From: JACNKJ01 sp964440095 | GTDB taxonomy: Bacteria > Krumholzibacteriota > Krumholzibacteriia > JACNKJ01 | Assembly: GCA_964440095.1 (NCBI GenBank) | Contig: CAYTPZ010000006.1 | Location: 14,437 to 78,436 of the forward strand | Length of the DNA stretch: 64,000 bases | Direction: 5' to 3' | Shown: positions 8,395 through 18,314 of the stretch, in pieces | Layout of the letters: the number at the start of each line of letters is the position of its first letter | Position numbering within the stretch: the stretch's first letter is position 1 | The notes under the pieces: generated by a model | What the model was told of the DNA's origin: nothing | The model's input: the letters and a program-made list of their open reading frames with translations, nothing else | Databases searched by the model: none | Position numbers and translations under genes: made by a program

Positions 8395-10796
8395 GCCGAA
8401 ACTGGCTGCGCGGACTGGGCGGCGGCAAAACACGAGCCGAACGCTTCCCAGGCGACGTGGTCTGGTCGCGCACCCTCGCCGTCGCATTCGGCGGTCTTTT
8501 CGTATTTCTCCTGCCTGCCGCCTTCGACAGCCTGGGTCCCATTGGGGGTTGGTTGCAGGTGGCCGCCGCGGTCTTCGCCTGGTGGTCGGCCATCAGCCTG
8601 CTCTTCATTGAAACAAGAGCGCGAATTTTCTGGATGATCTGGCTGGGCCTTTCAGTGGTCATCCTGCCATTCACCATCATGTTGGGCTGGACCTCTTTTC
8701 CCTCGGGCGCCATGAGCCTGATATTCCTGATCTTCCGCAAGTACCGACCCCTGGGTCTGCTCAGTTCAAAACGCCGCACCCTTACTGGGCTCATCGCATT
8801 CTTCTCCATGTTGCTGGTGGCCGGTGGAGTGGGCGGCAGCGCAGGCGTCAGCGGGCTCGCCGGGGAAATCGTGGGATGGGCCGGCAACTCGGTGGCCTTC
8901 TTCTGGCTCTTCGTCTTCCTTGGAATGATCCTGGGCACGCGCCTGCACTTCCTCAGGCTCAAGCCCAAGCTGGCCGTGGTGGGACTGCTGTTCTCATCGA
9001 CGCTGATTTTCGTAGTGATCCTGGTGACCTTGCTCTCCTTCTTCGCGCTTGGCGGCATTCAGGCCAGCCGCGGGCGCGGACTCTTCCTGGAGTTCGCCAA
9101 GAGTGCATCGCAGGGTGAGATTCCCGTGGAGCGCGTTTTCGACACGCAATTCAGTGCCTCACTCGCTCCCGACTCGCTATTCGTTCCGGGTGCGCCCGAG
9201 TGGTTACCTGAATTCGTGACCATGCTGCACACGCCGCTTCCCGACAGTATGGAGTTGGAAAACAACCTGGGCGAAACGGTGATCGTGGACCGTCCAGTAA
9301 GGCGACTTGCGGGTGGAACCGCGCCCTTCGGCTACTGGGCCTCCAAAGACACCACCGCCTTTTTCGCCGTGGGCAAAGAGGTCTGGTGGATGGATCTCAA
9401 GGGCTTCGGCACCGACAATCCGCGCCTGGACGGCTATCTCGTCAATGAGAAGCCGCTGAGTTATCTGTCGAGTTTGCTTCACCAGGACGTGAACCTGGTG
9501 AGCAATCCCGGGCTTCGTGTTGAGATGAACGACAGTCTCGTGCTGCGGCCCGACTCCACTCGCGAGGCTTTCAGCATTCGCGCCACCTACATGCCCAAAG
9601 ATGCGCCGCCCGACTCCCTGGCCACGGGATTCGGCTGGAAACCTCTCGCCAACGGATTTGCGAATCTCAACGTGATCCACATGACCGAAACGAATTTCCG
9701 CAGCGACGTGCTGGTGATGTCCTTTTCTATGCGGCTGAAGGCCGTCATGCAGGACTTCAGTCCCGACAACAATTTCTTCACCAGCGCGATCATGATCAGC
9801 TTGGGAATCTTGGGGATCTTCCTATTGATCATTCAGATCATCGCCGGAACCTTCGGCGTGCGAATCACCGCCGGAGTGACCAGTGCCGTGCGCAAATTGC
9901 ACGAGGGCACCAAGCGTCTGGCCGAAGGTGACTTCGACACGCAAATCGATCTGCCCAACGAAGATGAGTTTGGTGATCTTGCCGACTCCTTCAACACCAT
10001 GTCCTCGGCGGTTAAGCGCGGACGGGAAGAAGCGGTGGCCCGTGAGCGCTTAGAGCGCGAACTGGGGCTGGCGCGGGAAATTCAGCAGAGGCTTCTCCCC
10101 CACCAAATGCCGCAGGTGCCGGGCTTCGAAGTGGCCGGTCTCAGCCTTCCCAGTAGGCAGGTGGGCGGCGACTACTTCGACTTTATCGATCTGGCCGATG
10201 GACAGATGGGTATTGCCGTGGCCGACGTGTCGGGAAAGGGTATTCCCGCGGCCATGCTCATGAGCAACCTGCAGGCGAGCTTGCAGGGACAGCTTATTCA
10301 CTCAAACCGCGCAGCCGAGATTGTGGAGCGCATGAATGAGCTCTTGGTGCAGGCCACCGAACCTCACATGTTCGCCACTTTCTTCTGCGGCATTCTCGAT
10401 CGCGCCACCTCGAAGTTCACCTACACCAATGCCGGGCACAATCCGCCTATGCTTTGCGGTGCTGACGGAAGTTGCCGCGAACTGCAGGTCGGCGGTTTGA
10501 TCTTGGGAATGTTGCCCATGCAGAGTTACGGGCAAGAGGAAGTGATTCTTTTCCCCGGCGATGTGATCGCCCTGTTCACCGACGGCATCACCGAAGCCGC
10601 GTCCACGGAAGATCTCGAGCCCGAGGAGGACGAACAGTTCGGCGAGGAGCGCTTGCTCGAGATCGTGCAGGCGCATCGGCATCAGTCCGCCGGTGAGATC
10701 AAAGACGCGGTGATGCGCGCGGTGGCGGATTTCACGCATGGGGTGAGCCAGAGCGATGATATCACGCTGGTGGTGATCAAGCGGGTTGAACGTTAG
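8391..10796 (+). CDS. Membrane-anchored SpoIIE/RsbU-type PP2C phosphatase with HAMP domain
   Basis: 801 residues. Several N-terminal membrane helices (to about residue 215) precede a large extracytoplasmic region and a further helix near 470. A HAMP domain (about 485-540, ending DEFGDLADSFNTM) and a PP2C/SpoIIE catalytic domain (about 560-800) follow, with metal-binding motifs GGDYFDF, VADVSGKGIPAAM and SDDITLVVIK. Such proteins dephosphorylate anti-anti-sigma factors in partner-switching networks; no partner is encoded nearby. Translationally coupled to the ThiF-like gene, an odd pairing. Confidence 0.9.
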   Translation: MSRNWLRGLGGGKTRAERFPGDVVWSRTLAVAFGGLFVFLLPAAFDSLGPIGGWLQVAAAVFAWWSAISLLFIETRARIFWMIWLGLSVVILPFTIMLGWTSFPSGAMSLIFLIFRKYRPLGLLSSKRRTLTGLIAFFSMLLVAGGVGGSAGVSGLAGEIVGWAGNSVAFFWLFVFLGMILGTRLHFLRLKPKLAVVGLLFSSTLIFVVILVTLLSFFALGGIQASRGRGLFLEFAKSASQGEIPVERVFDTQFSASLAPDSLFVPGAPEWLPEFVTMLHTPLPDSMELENNLGETVIVDRPVRRLAGGTAPFGYWASKDTTAFFAVGKEVWWMDLKGFGTDNPRLDGYLVNEKPLSYLSSLLHQDVNLVSNPGLRVEMNDSLVLRPDSTREAFSIRATYMPKDAPPDSLATGFGWKPLANGFANLNVIHMTETNFRSDVLVMSFSMRLKAVMQDFSPDNNFFTSAIMISLGILGIFLLIIQIIAGTFGVRITAGVTSAVRKLHEGTKRLAEGDFDTQIDLPNEDEFGDLADSFNTMSSAVKRGREEAVARERLERELGLAREIQQRLLPHQMPQVPGFEVAGLSLPSRQVGGDYFDFIDLADGQMGIAVADVSGKGIPAAMLMSNLQASLQGQLIHSNRAAEIVERMNELLVQATEPHMFATFFCGILDRATSKFTYTNAGHNPPMLCGADGSCRELQVGGLILGMLPMQSYGQEEVILFPGDVIALFTDGITEAASTEDLEPEEDEQFGEERLLEIVQAHRHQSAGEIKDAVMRAVADFTHGVSQSDDITLVVIKRVER

Positions 10797-11155
10797 GGTT
10801 CAATCCAGCTTTCCCCGAGCGATGTCGGATCATCGTCCACCCGGGTGGAAAAAAGTGCGTCGGGCGCGGCCATGGGCATGAGGGGCACAATTATAGCACG
10901 AGGTTGCGGCTCATGCCGACGGGGCTGCCGCGAGAACCCATCTGTATATCAGGGCCATACGCCTGATTTTACAGGAATCCAGCATTATCGCTTGATTCTC
11001 TGACGGATTGAAAAGGTCCGATCACCGGCCAAGCACCAATCCCCTCCCGGGCGAAATCTCGTCCTGCGAAAGCCCCTGCCACGTCTTGAAATTCGGGCGC
11101 GCCTGACCATACTTCCAAGCGGCAAACCCACCCGGCAAGTGTCCAAGGAGGAACG
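10797..11155. other. Intergenic region of 359 bp with a weak hairpin
   Basis: No convincing gene. A short inverted repeat (ATCAGG/CCTGAT, 10948-10967) followed by TTTT may end transcription of the phosphatase gene. A minus-strand TATAAT near 10890 precedes only a 28-codon ORF of doubtful reality. The last bases hold a strong Shine-Dalgarno (AGGAGG) for the next gene. Confidence 0.5.
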
Positions 11156-12790
<1,635 letters not shown>

Positions 12791-12814
12791 CGAAGGATCA
12801 TTTCAGATGAACGA

Positions 12815-12840
12815 GGCGGGGCCAGCTGGCCCCGCCTTTT
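12815..12840 (+). terminator. Rho-independent terminator of the P5C dehydrogenase gene
   Basis: A 22-base perfect palindrome (GGCGGGGCCAG and its complement) followed by TTTT. Outer bases (GAACGA/TCGTTC) can extend the stem. Confidence 0.9.
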
Positions 12841-12845
12841 CTCGT

Positions 12846-12935
12846 TCAGTAGAGAGTCCTCACCTGGGACAAATAGAAGGTGCCGAGTTTTACGAGAATG
12901 TCACCCAGTCGTTCATCGCTTAACTTAATGGTCAT
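12846..12935 (-). CDS. Possible 29-residue ORF overlapping the lipase 3' end, with a tag-like C-terminus
   Basis: ATG at 12935 lies inside the last codons of the lipase-like gene, with AGAGG six bases upstream, so coupled translation is possible. The peptide ends FYLSQVRTLY, resembling the W-S-x-x-K-x-L-Y tail of three secreted proteins here (W to L, K to R). It has no signal peptide. Either it is a real small peptide, or a frameshift separates the lipase from a C-terminal tag. Evidence is thin. Confidence 0.3.
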   Translation of the reverse strand: MTIKLSDERLGDILVKLGTFYLSQVRTLY

Positions 12936-13746
12936 GTTTTGCCTCTTCGAGTTCCGTGGAATCGGCGTCAGCGGTGTCGTGCTCGAAAGCACCCCTTCGC
13001 AAAAACGCGAAAACCTGCGCCGCCACATCGGAAGCGTTCATAATGAAGGTGTGGCTATGATCCACCAGAATGAAGTCGGACATACCTTCCACTCGCGCGC
13101 GCTCCACCGACACCTTACCATCATCAGGGCCGGGAATGATGCTGGAGTAAAAAGGATTGAGTGATCGCATTCCGGCGATGACACCCAACTCGAAATCTAC
13201 CGGCCCGAGCAGCTTGGGCACACTATCGTCATCGGTACCGATTTCCTGCCCGCTTGGTCCCGCAGTCATACGGTAGACTTCCCAATTCTTCAGAAAGTCC
13301 GCCAACTCGCTTCCCTGGCTTGGTGGTGCCAACATGACCACACGCCCAAGGTTCGCTACCTCGTGATTTTTCAAATAGACTCTTAGGACGATTCCGCCCA
13401 GAGAGTGGGTCACGAAGTGCAGATGAGTTGAATCGTCATGGCAGCAAAGGGACAACTGCTCATCCAGCCACATCACGTGCTCGTCGATACCTGCATCGGT
13501 GGATGTATAAGAATTGGAAATCACTTCGTAGCCCTGCTTTTCAAGGCGATGCTTTAGCAGGAACATGGATGCCGAAGTTCGCCCGAGGCCATGGAGGAAG
13601 AACACTCTTTCCCGAGAGACGATTGAGTCGGAACCTACTTCGGAGGAAAAGCTGATCACTGTTGGGAACAGGAGTAAGAGGAAGGTGATCAAACCCCAGC
13701 AGAACATTTTCAGCGGTGCTCGTGGAATTTGCCCAAGCTTAGTCAT
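12925..13746 (-). CDS. Exported alpha/beta hydrolase (lipase/PGAP1-like)
   Basis: Start set at ATG 13746, preceded by GGAGGAG and overlapping the ABC gene stop by 8 bases; a longer frame exists but would sit deep inside the ABC gene. About 273 residues: an N-terminal hydrophobic signal or anchor (FCWGLITFLLLLFPTVISF), then the hydrolase core. The oxyanion strand is VFFLHGLGRT, the nucleophile elbow THSLGG and the likely catalytic His is in DHSHTFIMN. It probably hydrolyses an ester of lipids or another envelope component. Co-transcribed with the ABC exporter, so it may act on exported material. Confidence 0.78.
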   Translation of the reverse strand: MTKLGQIPRAPLKMFCWGLITFLLLLFPTVISFSSEVGSDSIVSRERVFFLHGLGRTSASMFLLKHRLEKQGYEVISNSYTSTDAGIDEHVMWLDEQLSLCCHDDSTHLHFVTHSLGGIVLRVYLKNHEVANLGRVVMLAPPSQGSELADFLKNWEVYRMTAGPSGQEIGTDDDSVPKLLGPVDFELGVIAGMRSLNPFYSSIIPGPDDGKVSVERARVEGMSDFILVDHSHTFIMNASDVAAQVFAFLRRGAFEHDTADADSTELEEAKHDH

Positions 13747-15454
13747 TCTCCTCCATGGCGAATAGCTTTTGGTAACCGGGGTGCTCTTCGAGCAAATCAT
13801 CATGACGACCCTCATGGAGAATGGCGCCATCCTGCAACCAGACCACACGATCAGCACGCTGGGCGGTAGCTTCACGATGGGTGGACACCAAAATTCCCGA
13901 GTCGGGCAGCAAGGTGCGCACACGATCCCAGAAGCGCTTTTCGGTCTTGGCGTCAAGTGCGCTGGTCACGTCGTCGAGTACGAGAATTGAAGGTGTTCCG
14001 GCCAAGGCTCGGGCCAGGGAAACCCGCCCACGTTGCCCGCCGGAGAGATCACGTCCACCCTGTCCCACATCGCGGCCCGGACCCACCTCGCCGCCGAGAC
14101 TCGCCGTTTCCATGGCGCGCTCCACCTGCTCGGGGCTGATGGTCTCGCGACCCAAGGTCACGTTCTCCTCCACCTTGCCGCTGAAGAGTATGGGCTCCTG
14201 TGGCGCATAGGCCAAATGACGCGAACGCTCTTCATCACTTAGCTCGAAGAGATCGCGTCCGGCCAGATCGATGCTGCCCTTCTGAGGTTTGAGGATTCCC
14301 ATAACGCAACCGAGCAGCGTGGTCTTGCCGCAGGCAACCGGCCCCACCAAGGCTATGGTTTCTCCAGCACGCACGCTCAAGGAGATGCCATCAAGGATGG
14401 GCTTACCTTCATCGTACGCAAAACTCAGATCGCGGACATGAAGCGGCGGGTGCCGCTGAGGCAATTCCAACACGCCGGGTCGGCGCTCGGGTTCCTTGCC
14501 CAGTTCCTCAAGCCGCCCAACAGATGTGTTTGTCACATTGGTGGATACGAAAAACCAAGCGATAGTCCACAGTGGCATGGTCAGACCCGAGAGATAGGCC
14601 ACGAAGGCATAGAAATCGCCCAGGGTGAATTCCGGATTCACCAGCACGAAGTATCCTCCGAGGAAGAGCACGATGATCAAGCCCGTTTGATTCATCAGCG
14701 AGAAGATTCCCTCGAGCATGGCCTGCAGGGTGATCACTCGCTTTTCCGCGTGCTCGCGCTTGTCCAAGACCTTGTCGAAGATCTTGTTCTGGGCCTCTTC
14801 CATCACATAGCCCTTAACGATGCGTGCCCCGGAAATAATACTCTCCAAGGATTCGACGGTTTCACTGGTGCGTTTCTGCCGTTCCTCGTAGCGCTTCTGC
14901 TGGATGCTCTCGGTGCGAGCCAAGCCCCAAACAATGAAGGGTAGCGGTAGGGTTGAAGCGAGAGTAAGCCGCCAATCCAGGGTGAACATCACGGCGAGCG
15001 AGAAGGCCAAAGTTAGAATGGCCTCGATGGGACGGAAGACACCTGAGCCGCTGTACCAACCGATTTTTTCGAATTGATCGATATCGTCTGTCAGACGTGT
15101 CACGAGATCACCGGGGCGAAAGCGACTGTAGAAATCGTGGCGCTTGCGAAGCACTGTTTCCGCGTGCCCCATACGGATGTGCAGGCTATTGGTCAGATTG
15201 AGCCAGGCTCGACTGGACGGTAAGAATGCCTGGGTCAACTCGCGCACAAGGCCCATGCCGAAGAGCGCCATGATCCAGTGTTTGGCGCTTTTCGGATCGA
15301 AGTCGCCCGACAGGTGATCGATGATGAACTTGAATATCACCGGATACAAAGTTCGCGTTGCGATGGCGAAAACCGTGAGGGAGAACACCAGGGTCATGAT
15401 GCCGCGCGAACGACGCCAATAAGGCAGCAACCAGCGGAGGACGCGTTTAAGCAT
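13739..15454 (-). CDS. ABC exporter half-transporter with degenerate ATP site
   Basis: 571 residues: a six-helix exporter domain (about 1-315) and an ATPase domain. Walker A GPVACGKTT, canonical signature LSGGQRG, Walker B ILVLDD and the H-loop VSTHRE are visible. Walker B ends in Asp where the catalytic Glu normally stands, so this subunit's own site should be non-hydrolysing. The upstream gene overlaps by 8 bases and encodes the partner, with intact Walker B but a changed signature. Together they match asymmetric heterodimers such as TmrAB or BmrCD. Substrate unknown (lipid or drug). Confidence 0.92.
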   Translation of the reverse strand: MLKRVLRWLLPYWRRSRGIMTLVFSLTVFAIATRTLYPVIFKFIIDHLSGDFDPKSAKHWIMALFGMGLVRELTQAFLPSSRAWLNLTNSLHIRMGHAETVLRKRHDFYSRFRPGDLVTRLTDDIDQFEKIGWYSGSGVFRPIEAILTLAFSLAVMFTLDWRLTLASTLPLPFIVWGLARTESIQQKRYEERQKRTSETVESLESIISGARIVKGYVMEEAQNKIFDKVLDKREHAEKRVITLQAMLEGIFSLMNQTGLIIVLFLGGYFVLVNPEFTLGDFYAFVAYLSGLTMPLWTIAWFFVSTNVTNTSVGRLEELGKEPERRPGVLELPQRHPPLHVRDLSFAYDEGKPILDGISLSVRAGETIALVGPVACGKTTLLGCVMGILKPQKGSIDLAGRDLFELSDEERSRHLAYAPQEPILFSGKVEENVTLGRETISPEQVERAMETASLGGEVGPGRDVGQGGRDLSGGQRGRVSLARALAGTPSILVLDDVTSALDAKTEKRFWDRVRTLLPDSGILVSTHREATAQRADRVVWLQDGAILHEGRHDDLLEEHPGYQKLFAMEEND

Positions 15455-17240
15455 CGGGATCCTCCCCTGTCTGCAGTTTCACCAGGTATGCGTAGTGACC
15501 GTCGCGTTCCATGAGTTCTTCGTGGGAACCCGATTCGCTGATGCGACCACCCTCGACCACCAATATTCGATTCGCGCGGCGAATCGTGGATAGACGATGT
15601 GCCACCACCAGGGTCGTGCGCCCCTGGGTCAACCTTTCCAGGGTCTGCTGAATCTTCCGTTCGGTACCCGGGTCCACGCTGCTGGTCGCCTCATCCAAAA
15701 CCAAAATCGGCGGATCCACGGCGAGAGCCCGCGTGAAGGCCATGAGCTGCCGCTGCCCGTAGGACAGGTTCGATCCGCGACTCTCGAAGACCGTGTCATA
15801 ACCCTTGTCGAAGGCCATGATGAGTTCATGAAGGCCGCTGGTCTTGGCCGCCTCGATCACTCGCTCCCTTGGAATATCCGCGCGGAAGGCCCGCAAATTG
15901 TCGAGGACGCTCACCGGAAAAAGGTAGAGGTCCTGGAAGACCAGGCCGAAGAGTTTTCGCAGATCCAGCGGATGAAAATGCCGCAGATCCTGGCCATCCA
16001 AAAGAATATGCCCCTCACTGGGATCCATGAATCGGCAAACCATATTCACGATGGTGCTCTTGCCGCCGCCGGTAGGACCGACCAGGGCAAGGGTCTTACC
16101 GCCTTCCAGGGAAAATGACACGTCGCGCAAAACGGGTTTTCCCTCTTCGTATTCGAAGCTGACATTGTCGAAACGAATCTCGCCGGGGTCTTGAGGAAGC
16201 ACCACGGGAAGTTTGGGCACGGTGACCAGGGGATCCTTATCCAAGGTATCGAAAATGCGGTCGGCCGCCCCGCCGGCTCTTTGAATTTCGGCCAACTGCT
16301 CGCTCAGCGCGATAATGGGCCAGTAAACCTGCGCCACGTACTGGGCGAAGAGCACCAGGGCGCCAACGGTGATATTGCCCTGAGCAATCCAACTGGTTCC
16401 GAGCCACAGGGCTGTCACAGTCATGATAACTTCGAAGAACCCAAGCCCGTGCCAGACGCCGTATTCGATGTAGGCAAGACGAACCGTAAAGCGGTTGTAT
16501 CCCACATTCTCGTCGCGGATCTTGCCCGCCGCCCAGTTCACGCGACCTGCCGCCTGAAGGAATCGCGAGGCGGGTAGGAATTCGGCGATCACTCCGGTGA
16601 GACGGGCATAAAGGGCTCGCTCTTTTCGAAAACGCGGGCGAAGCCAGCGAAAGAGCAGGAATGTTCCCCCCACCATTACTGGAATGATGAGACCGGCCAC
16701 GGCGAAGAGGCGCAGATCCACTTGAGCGAGAATTGTCAAAGCACCGATGAGCACGCCGAGGGCCGAGAGGATGCGCATCATCATGGTGCTGGTTAGAGCC
16801 ACCAAGCGCTGGGAATCCGATTCGATGCGACTGACAAGTGTGCCGGTTGGATGCTTTTCCATCCATAACAGACCCAGCCGCATGAAGTGCGAGAAGAGAT
16901 CGCGCTTGATGGTGTTCACCGCGATCACGCCGGCCTTGCCGAGCATGATGGTGGCGGCCATGGTCGCCAGGCCTGAACCGATCATGAGGGCCATGTAGAA
17001 GAGAGCTGAATAGAAAAGCCCCTTCAAATCGCCCGCGGGGACATTCACATCGATGATGCGCTTGAAGAGCAGCGGCTGGCCGAGGGTCATGGCCACGGCG
17101 ACCAGACTCAGGGCGAATGAGAGAAGAAAGGCCCAGCGATGCGGACGGATGTAGGGCCCGACGCGGCGGAGCATTTCCAGCGTGGGAAGCCGGCTGTCCA
17201 GCTCGCTATCATCCAGACCGTGATGATCGCTCCACCACAT
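15447..17240 (-). CDS. ABC exporter half-transporter, partner subunit
   Basis: 597 residues: transmembrane domain (about 30-340) and ATPase domain with Walker A GPTGGGKST, Walker B ILVLDEATSSVD (catalytic Glu present) and H-loop VVAHRLS. Its signature is LSYGQ instead of LSGGQ, which would form the degenerate site with the Asp-containing Walker B of the neighbouring subunit. First gene of the exporter-exporter-lipase operon. The 160 bp upstream contain a terminator and heptad arrays and no obvious promoter. Confidence 0.92.
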   Translation of the reverse strand: MWWSDHHGLDDSELDSRLPTLEMLRRVGPYIRPHRWAFLLSFALSLVAVAMTLGQPLLFKRIIDVNVPAGDLKGLFYSALFYMALMIGSGLATMAATIMLGKAGVIAVNTIKRDLFSHFMRLGLLWMEKHPTGTLVSRIESDSQRLVALTSTMMMRILSALGVLIGALTILAQVDLRLFAVAGLIIPVMVGGTFLLFRWLRPRFRKERALYARLTGVIAEFLPASRFLQAAGRVNWAAGKIRDENVGYNRFTVRLAYIEYGVWHGLGFFEVIMTVTALWLGTSWIAQGNITVGALVLFAQYVAQVYWPIIALSEQLAEIQRAGGAADRIFDTLDKDPLVTVPKLPVVLPQDPGEIRFDNVSFEYEEGKPVLRDVSFSLEGGKTLALVGPTGGGKSTIVNMVCRFMDPSEGHILLDGQDLRHFHPLDLRKLFGLVFQDLYLFPVSVLDNLRAFRADIPRERVIEAAKTSGLHELIMAFDKGYDTVFESRGSNLSYGQRQLMAFTRALAVDPPILVLDEATSSVDPGTERKIQQTLERLTQGRTTLVVAHRLSTIRRANRILVVEGGRISESGSHEELMERDGHYAYLVKLQTGEDPDA

Positions 17241-17297
17241 GGCATTGCTCCACAGGCAAGGGAAGTAGCCAAACTAGCAGCTTGGGAAGCGAGGTGG

Positions 17298-17339
17298 CAA
17301 CTGGGAATAGCCCTCAGCTATAGGCCGTAGGCTATGGGC
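17298..17339 (-). repeat. Degenerate heptad repeat array
   Basis: Minus strand units of seven: GCCCATA, GCCTACG, GCCTATA, GCTGAGG, GCTATTC, then CCAGTTG. It lies just past the terminator of the tagged secreted protein gene and shares the GCYNNNN pattern of the arrays at 17374, 18280 and 5791. Confidence 0.65.
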
Positions 17340-17345
17340 AAGAAA

Positions 17346-17369
17346 AACCCCCGCCGGGAGGCGGGGGGA
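17346..17369 (-). terminator. Rho-independent terminator
   Basis: Minus-strand hairpin CCCCCGCC-TCCC-GGCGGGGG followed by TTTTTC, downstream of the tagged secreted protein gene. Heptad arrays flank it on both sides. Confidence 0.88.
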
Positions 17370-17373
17370 CTAA

Positions 17374-17401
17374 TTCTGGCTGGCAGCGGGTAGCTGGTAG
17401 C
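17374..17401 (-). repeat. Heptad repeat array directly after a stop codon
   Basis: Four in-register minus-strand units begin at the base after the TGA: GCTACCA, GCTACCC, GCTGCCA, GCCAGAA. Confidence 0.75.
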
Positions 17402-18007
17402 TCAGTACAGCGCCTTGATCTCGGACCAGGTGCCTTCCTGAGTGGCGACGGTGCCTTCAGGCATGATCACTTCGGCGTGGGCCGGAGCGTCGACATAGAG
17501 GTCGTCGATCCAGGCGGTGTCGCCGAGGGAGCTATAGGTGCGAGCTTCGATGATCAGACCGGTGTGACCGTCGACGGTCCATGTCCAGTCGTGATAATCC
17601 CAACCGAGGCCCTCGCCGTATTCACCGTTACCACCGGCACTGCCGGAGTAGCCGGTGATGTCGAGCGGATCGTCGTTCCAGTGTCCCCAGATACGAATGG
17701 AAGGGGAAACGCCGGGGGTGTCATCGTAGCGATAGAAACCGGCGGTGACCTCGTCACCATCCATGAGACCCTTGACCCAAACCATCAGGGCCTGAGGAGT
17801 ACTGGAGGAAGCATTGTCGATGCAACGAAGACTGTACTCTCCGGCATAGACAGGATCCGGAGCCGTAACGGTCTCACAGATCATCGGAGGATCGCCGTTG
17901 CCGTAGTAACCGAGAGGCAATTCGCCATTCTCAAAATCGCAGGTGTACACGTCGCCCATAGCGGTAACGGCCACCAGCATGAGAGCGAGCATAAGCATTT
18001 TCTTCAT
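17402..18007 (-). CDS. Small secreted jelly-roll-like protein with C-terminal W-x3-K-x-L-Y tail
   Basis: 201 residues, no assigned family. A signal peptide (1-18, MKKMLMLALMLVAVTAMG) precedes a beta-rich body resembling carbohydrate-binding or LamG-like jelly rolls: an opening CDFENG and a closing strand TAWIDDLYVDAP. It ends TQEGTWSEIKALY, matching the tails of 5260..5781 and 58876..59487. AAGGAG lies upstream of the ATG, a strong promoter is at 18124-18152 and a terminator follows, so it is an independent unit. Sugar binding is inferred only from fold resemblance. Confidence 0.78.
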   Translation of the reverse strand: MKKMLMLALMLVAVTAMGDVYTCDFENGELPLGYYGNGDPPMICETVTAPDPVYAGEYSLRCIDNASSSTPQALMVWVKGLMDGDEVTAGFYRYDDTPGVSPSIRIWGHWNDDPLDITGYSGSAGGNGEYGEGLGWDYHDWTWTVDGHTGLIIEARTYSSLGDTAWIDDLYVDAPAHAEVIMPEGTVATQEGTWSEIKALY

Positions 18008-18123
18008 GCCTGTAACTCCTTCTGAAGCGTTTGCTAACGTTGGTAAGGCATTTTATTTTGATGATGCTCCCGAGTTATGGACCGTGCACGAAACCTGGAG
18101 TCCACAGTCTCGGGAATCAAAAG

Positions 18124-18152
18124 ATACTAGCACATTTAGCCATTCAGGTCAA
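18124..18152 (-). promoter_or_regulatory. Sigma-70-type promoter of the tagged secreted protein gene
   Basis: Minus strand TTGACC, 17-base spacer, TAGTAT. Transcription should start near 18117, giving a leader of about 110 bases. The rest of 18008-18254 holds no gene. Confidence 0.7.
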
Positions 18153-18254
18153 AGATTCGTGAATTATAAAACACTCAATGTGCGGACGGGCAAGGCCTTG
18201 TGAATTCGCAAGATAGACTATACTTGAGCTACCGCTGACCATATTAAAGAGAAC

Positions 18255-18281
18255 CCCCCGCGAATGCGGGGGGCTTTTTTC
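18255..18281. terminator. Bidirectional terminator between kbl and the tagged-protein promoter
   Basis: CCCCCC-GCGAATGC-GGGGGG followed by CTTTTTT on the plus strand and by TTCTCTTT on the minus strand. It serves kbl (minus). The better U-tract faces the plus strand, where no gene is seen. Confidence 0.8.
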
Positions 18282-18314
18282 TGGCCGGTAGCCCTTAGCT
18301 GACAGTTGGTGGCC
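18280..18314 (-). repeat. Heptad repeat array directly after the kbl stop codon
   Basis: Five in-register minus-strand units fill the gap from the kbl stop to the terminator: GCCACCA, ACTGTCA, GCTAAGG, GCTACCG, GCCAGAA. The last unit is identical to that of the array at 17374-17401. Confidence 0.75.

Noticed and set aside
10797..10930. 28-codon minus-strand ORF after a TATAAT
   Set aside because: No Shine-Dalgarno, no similarity, and only the -10 supports it.
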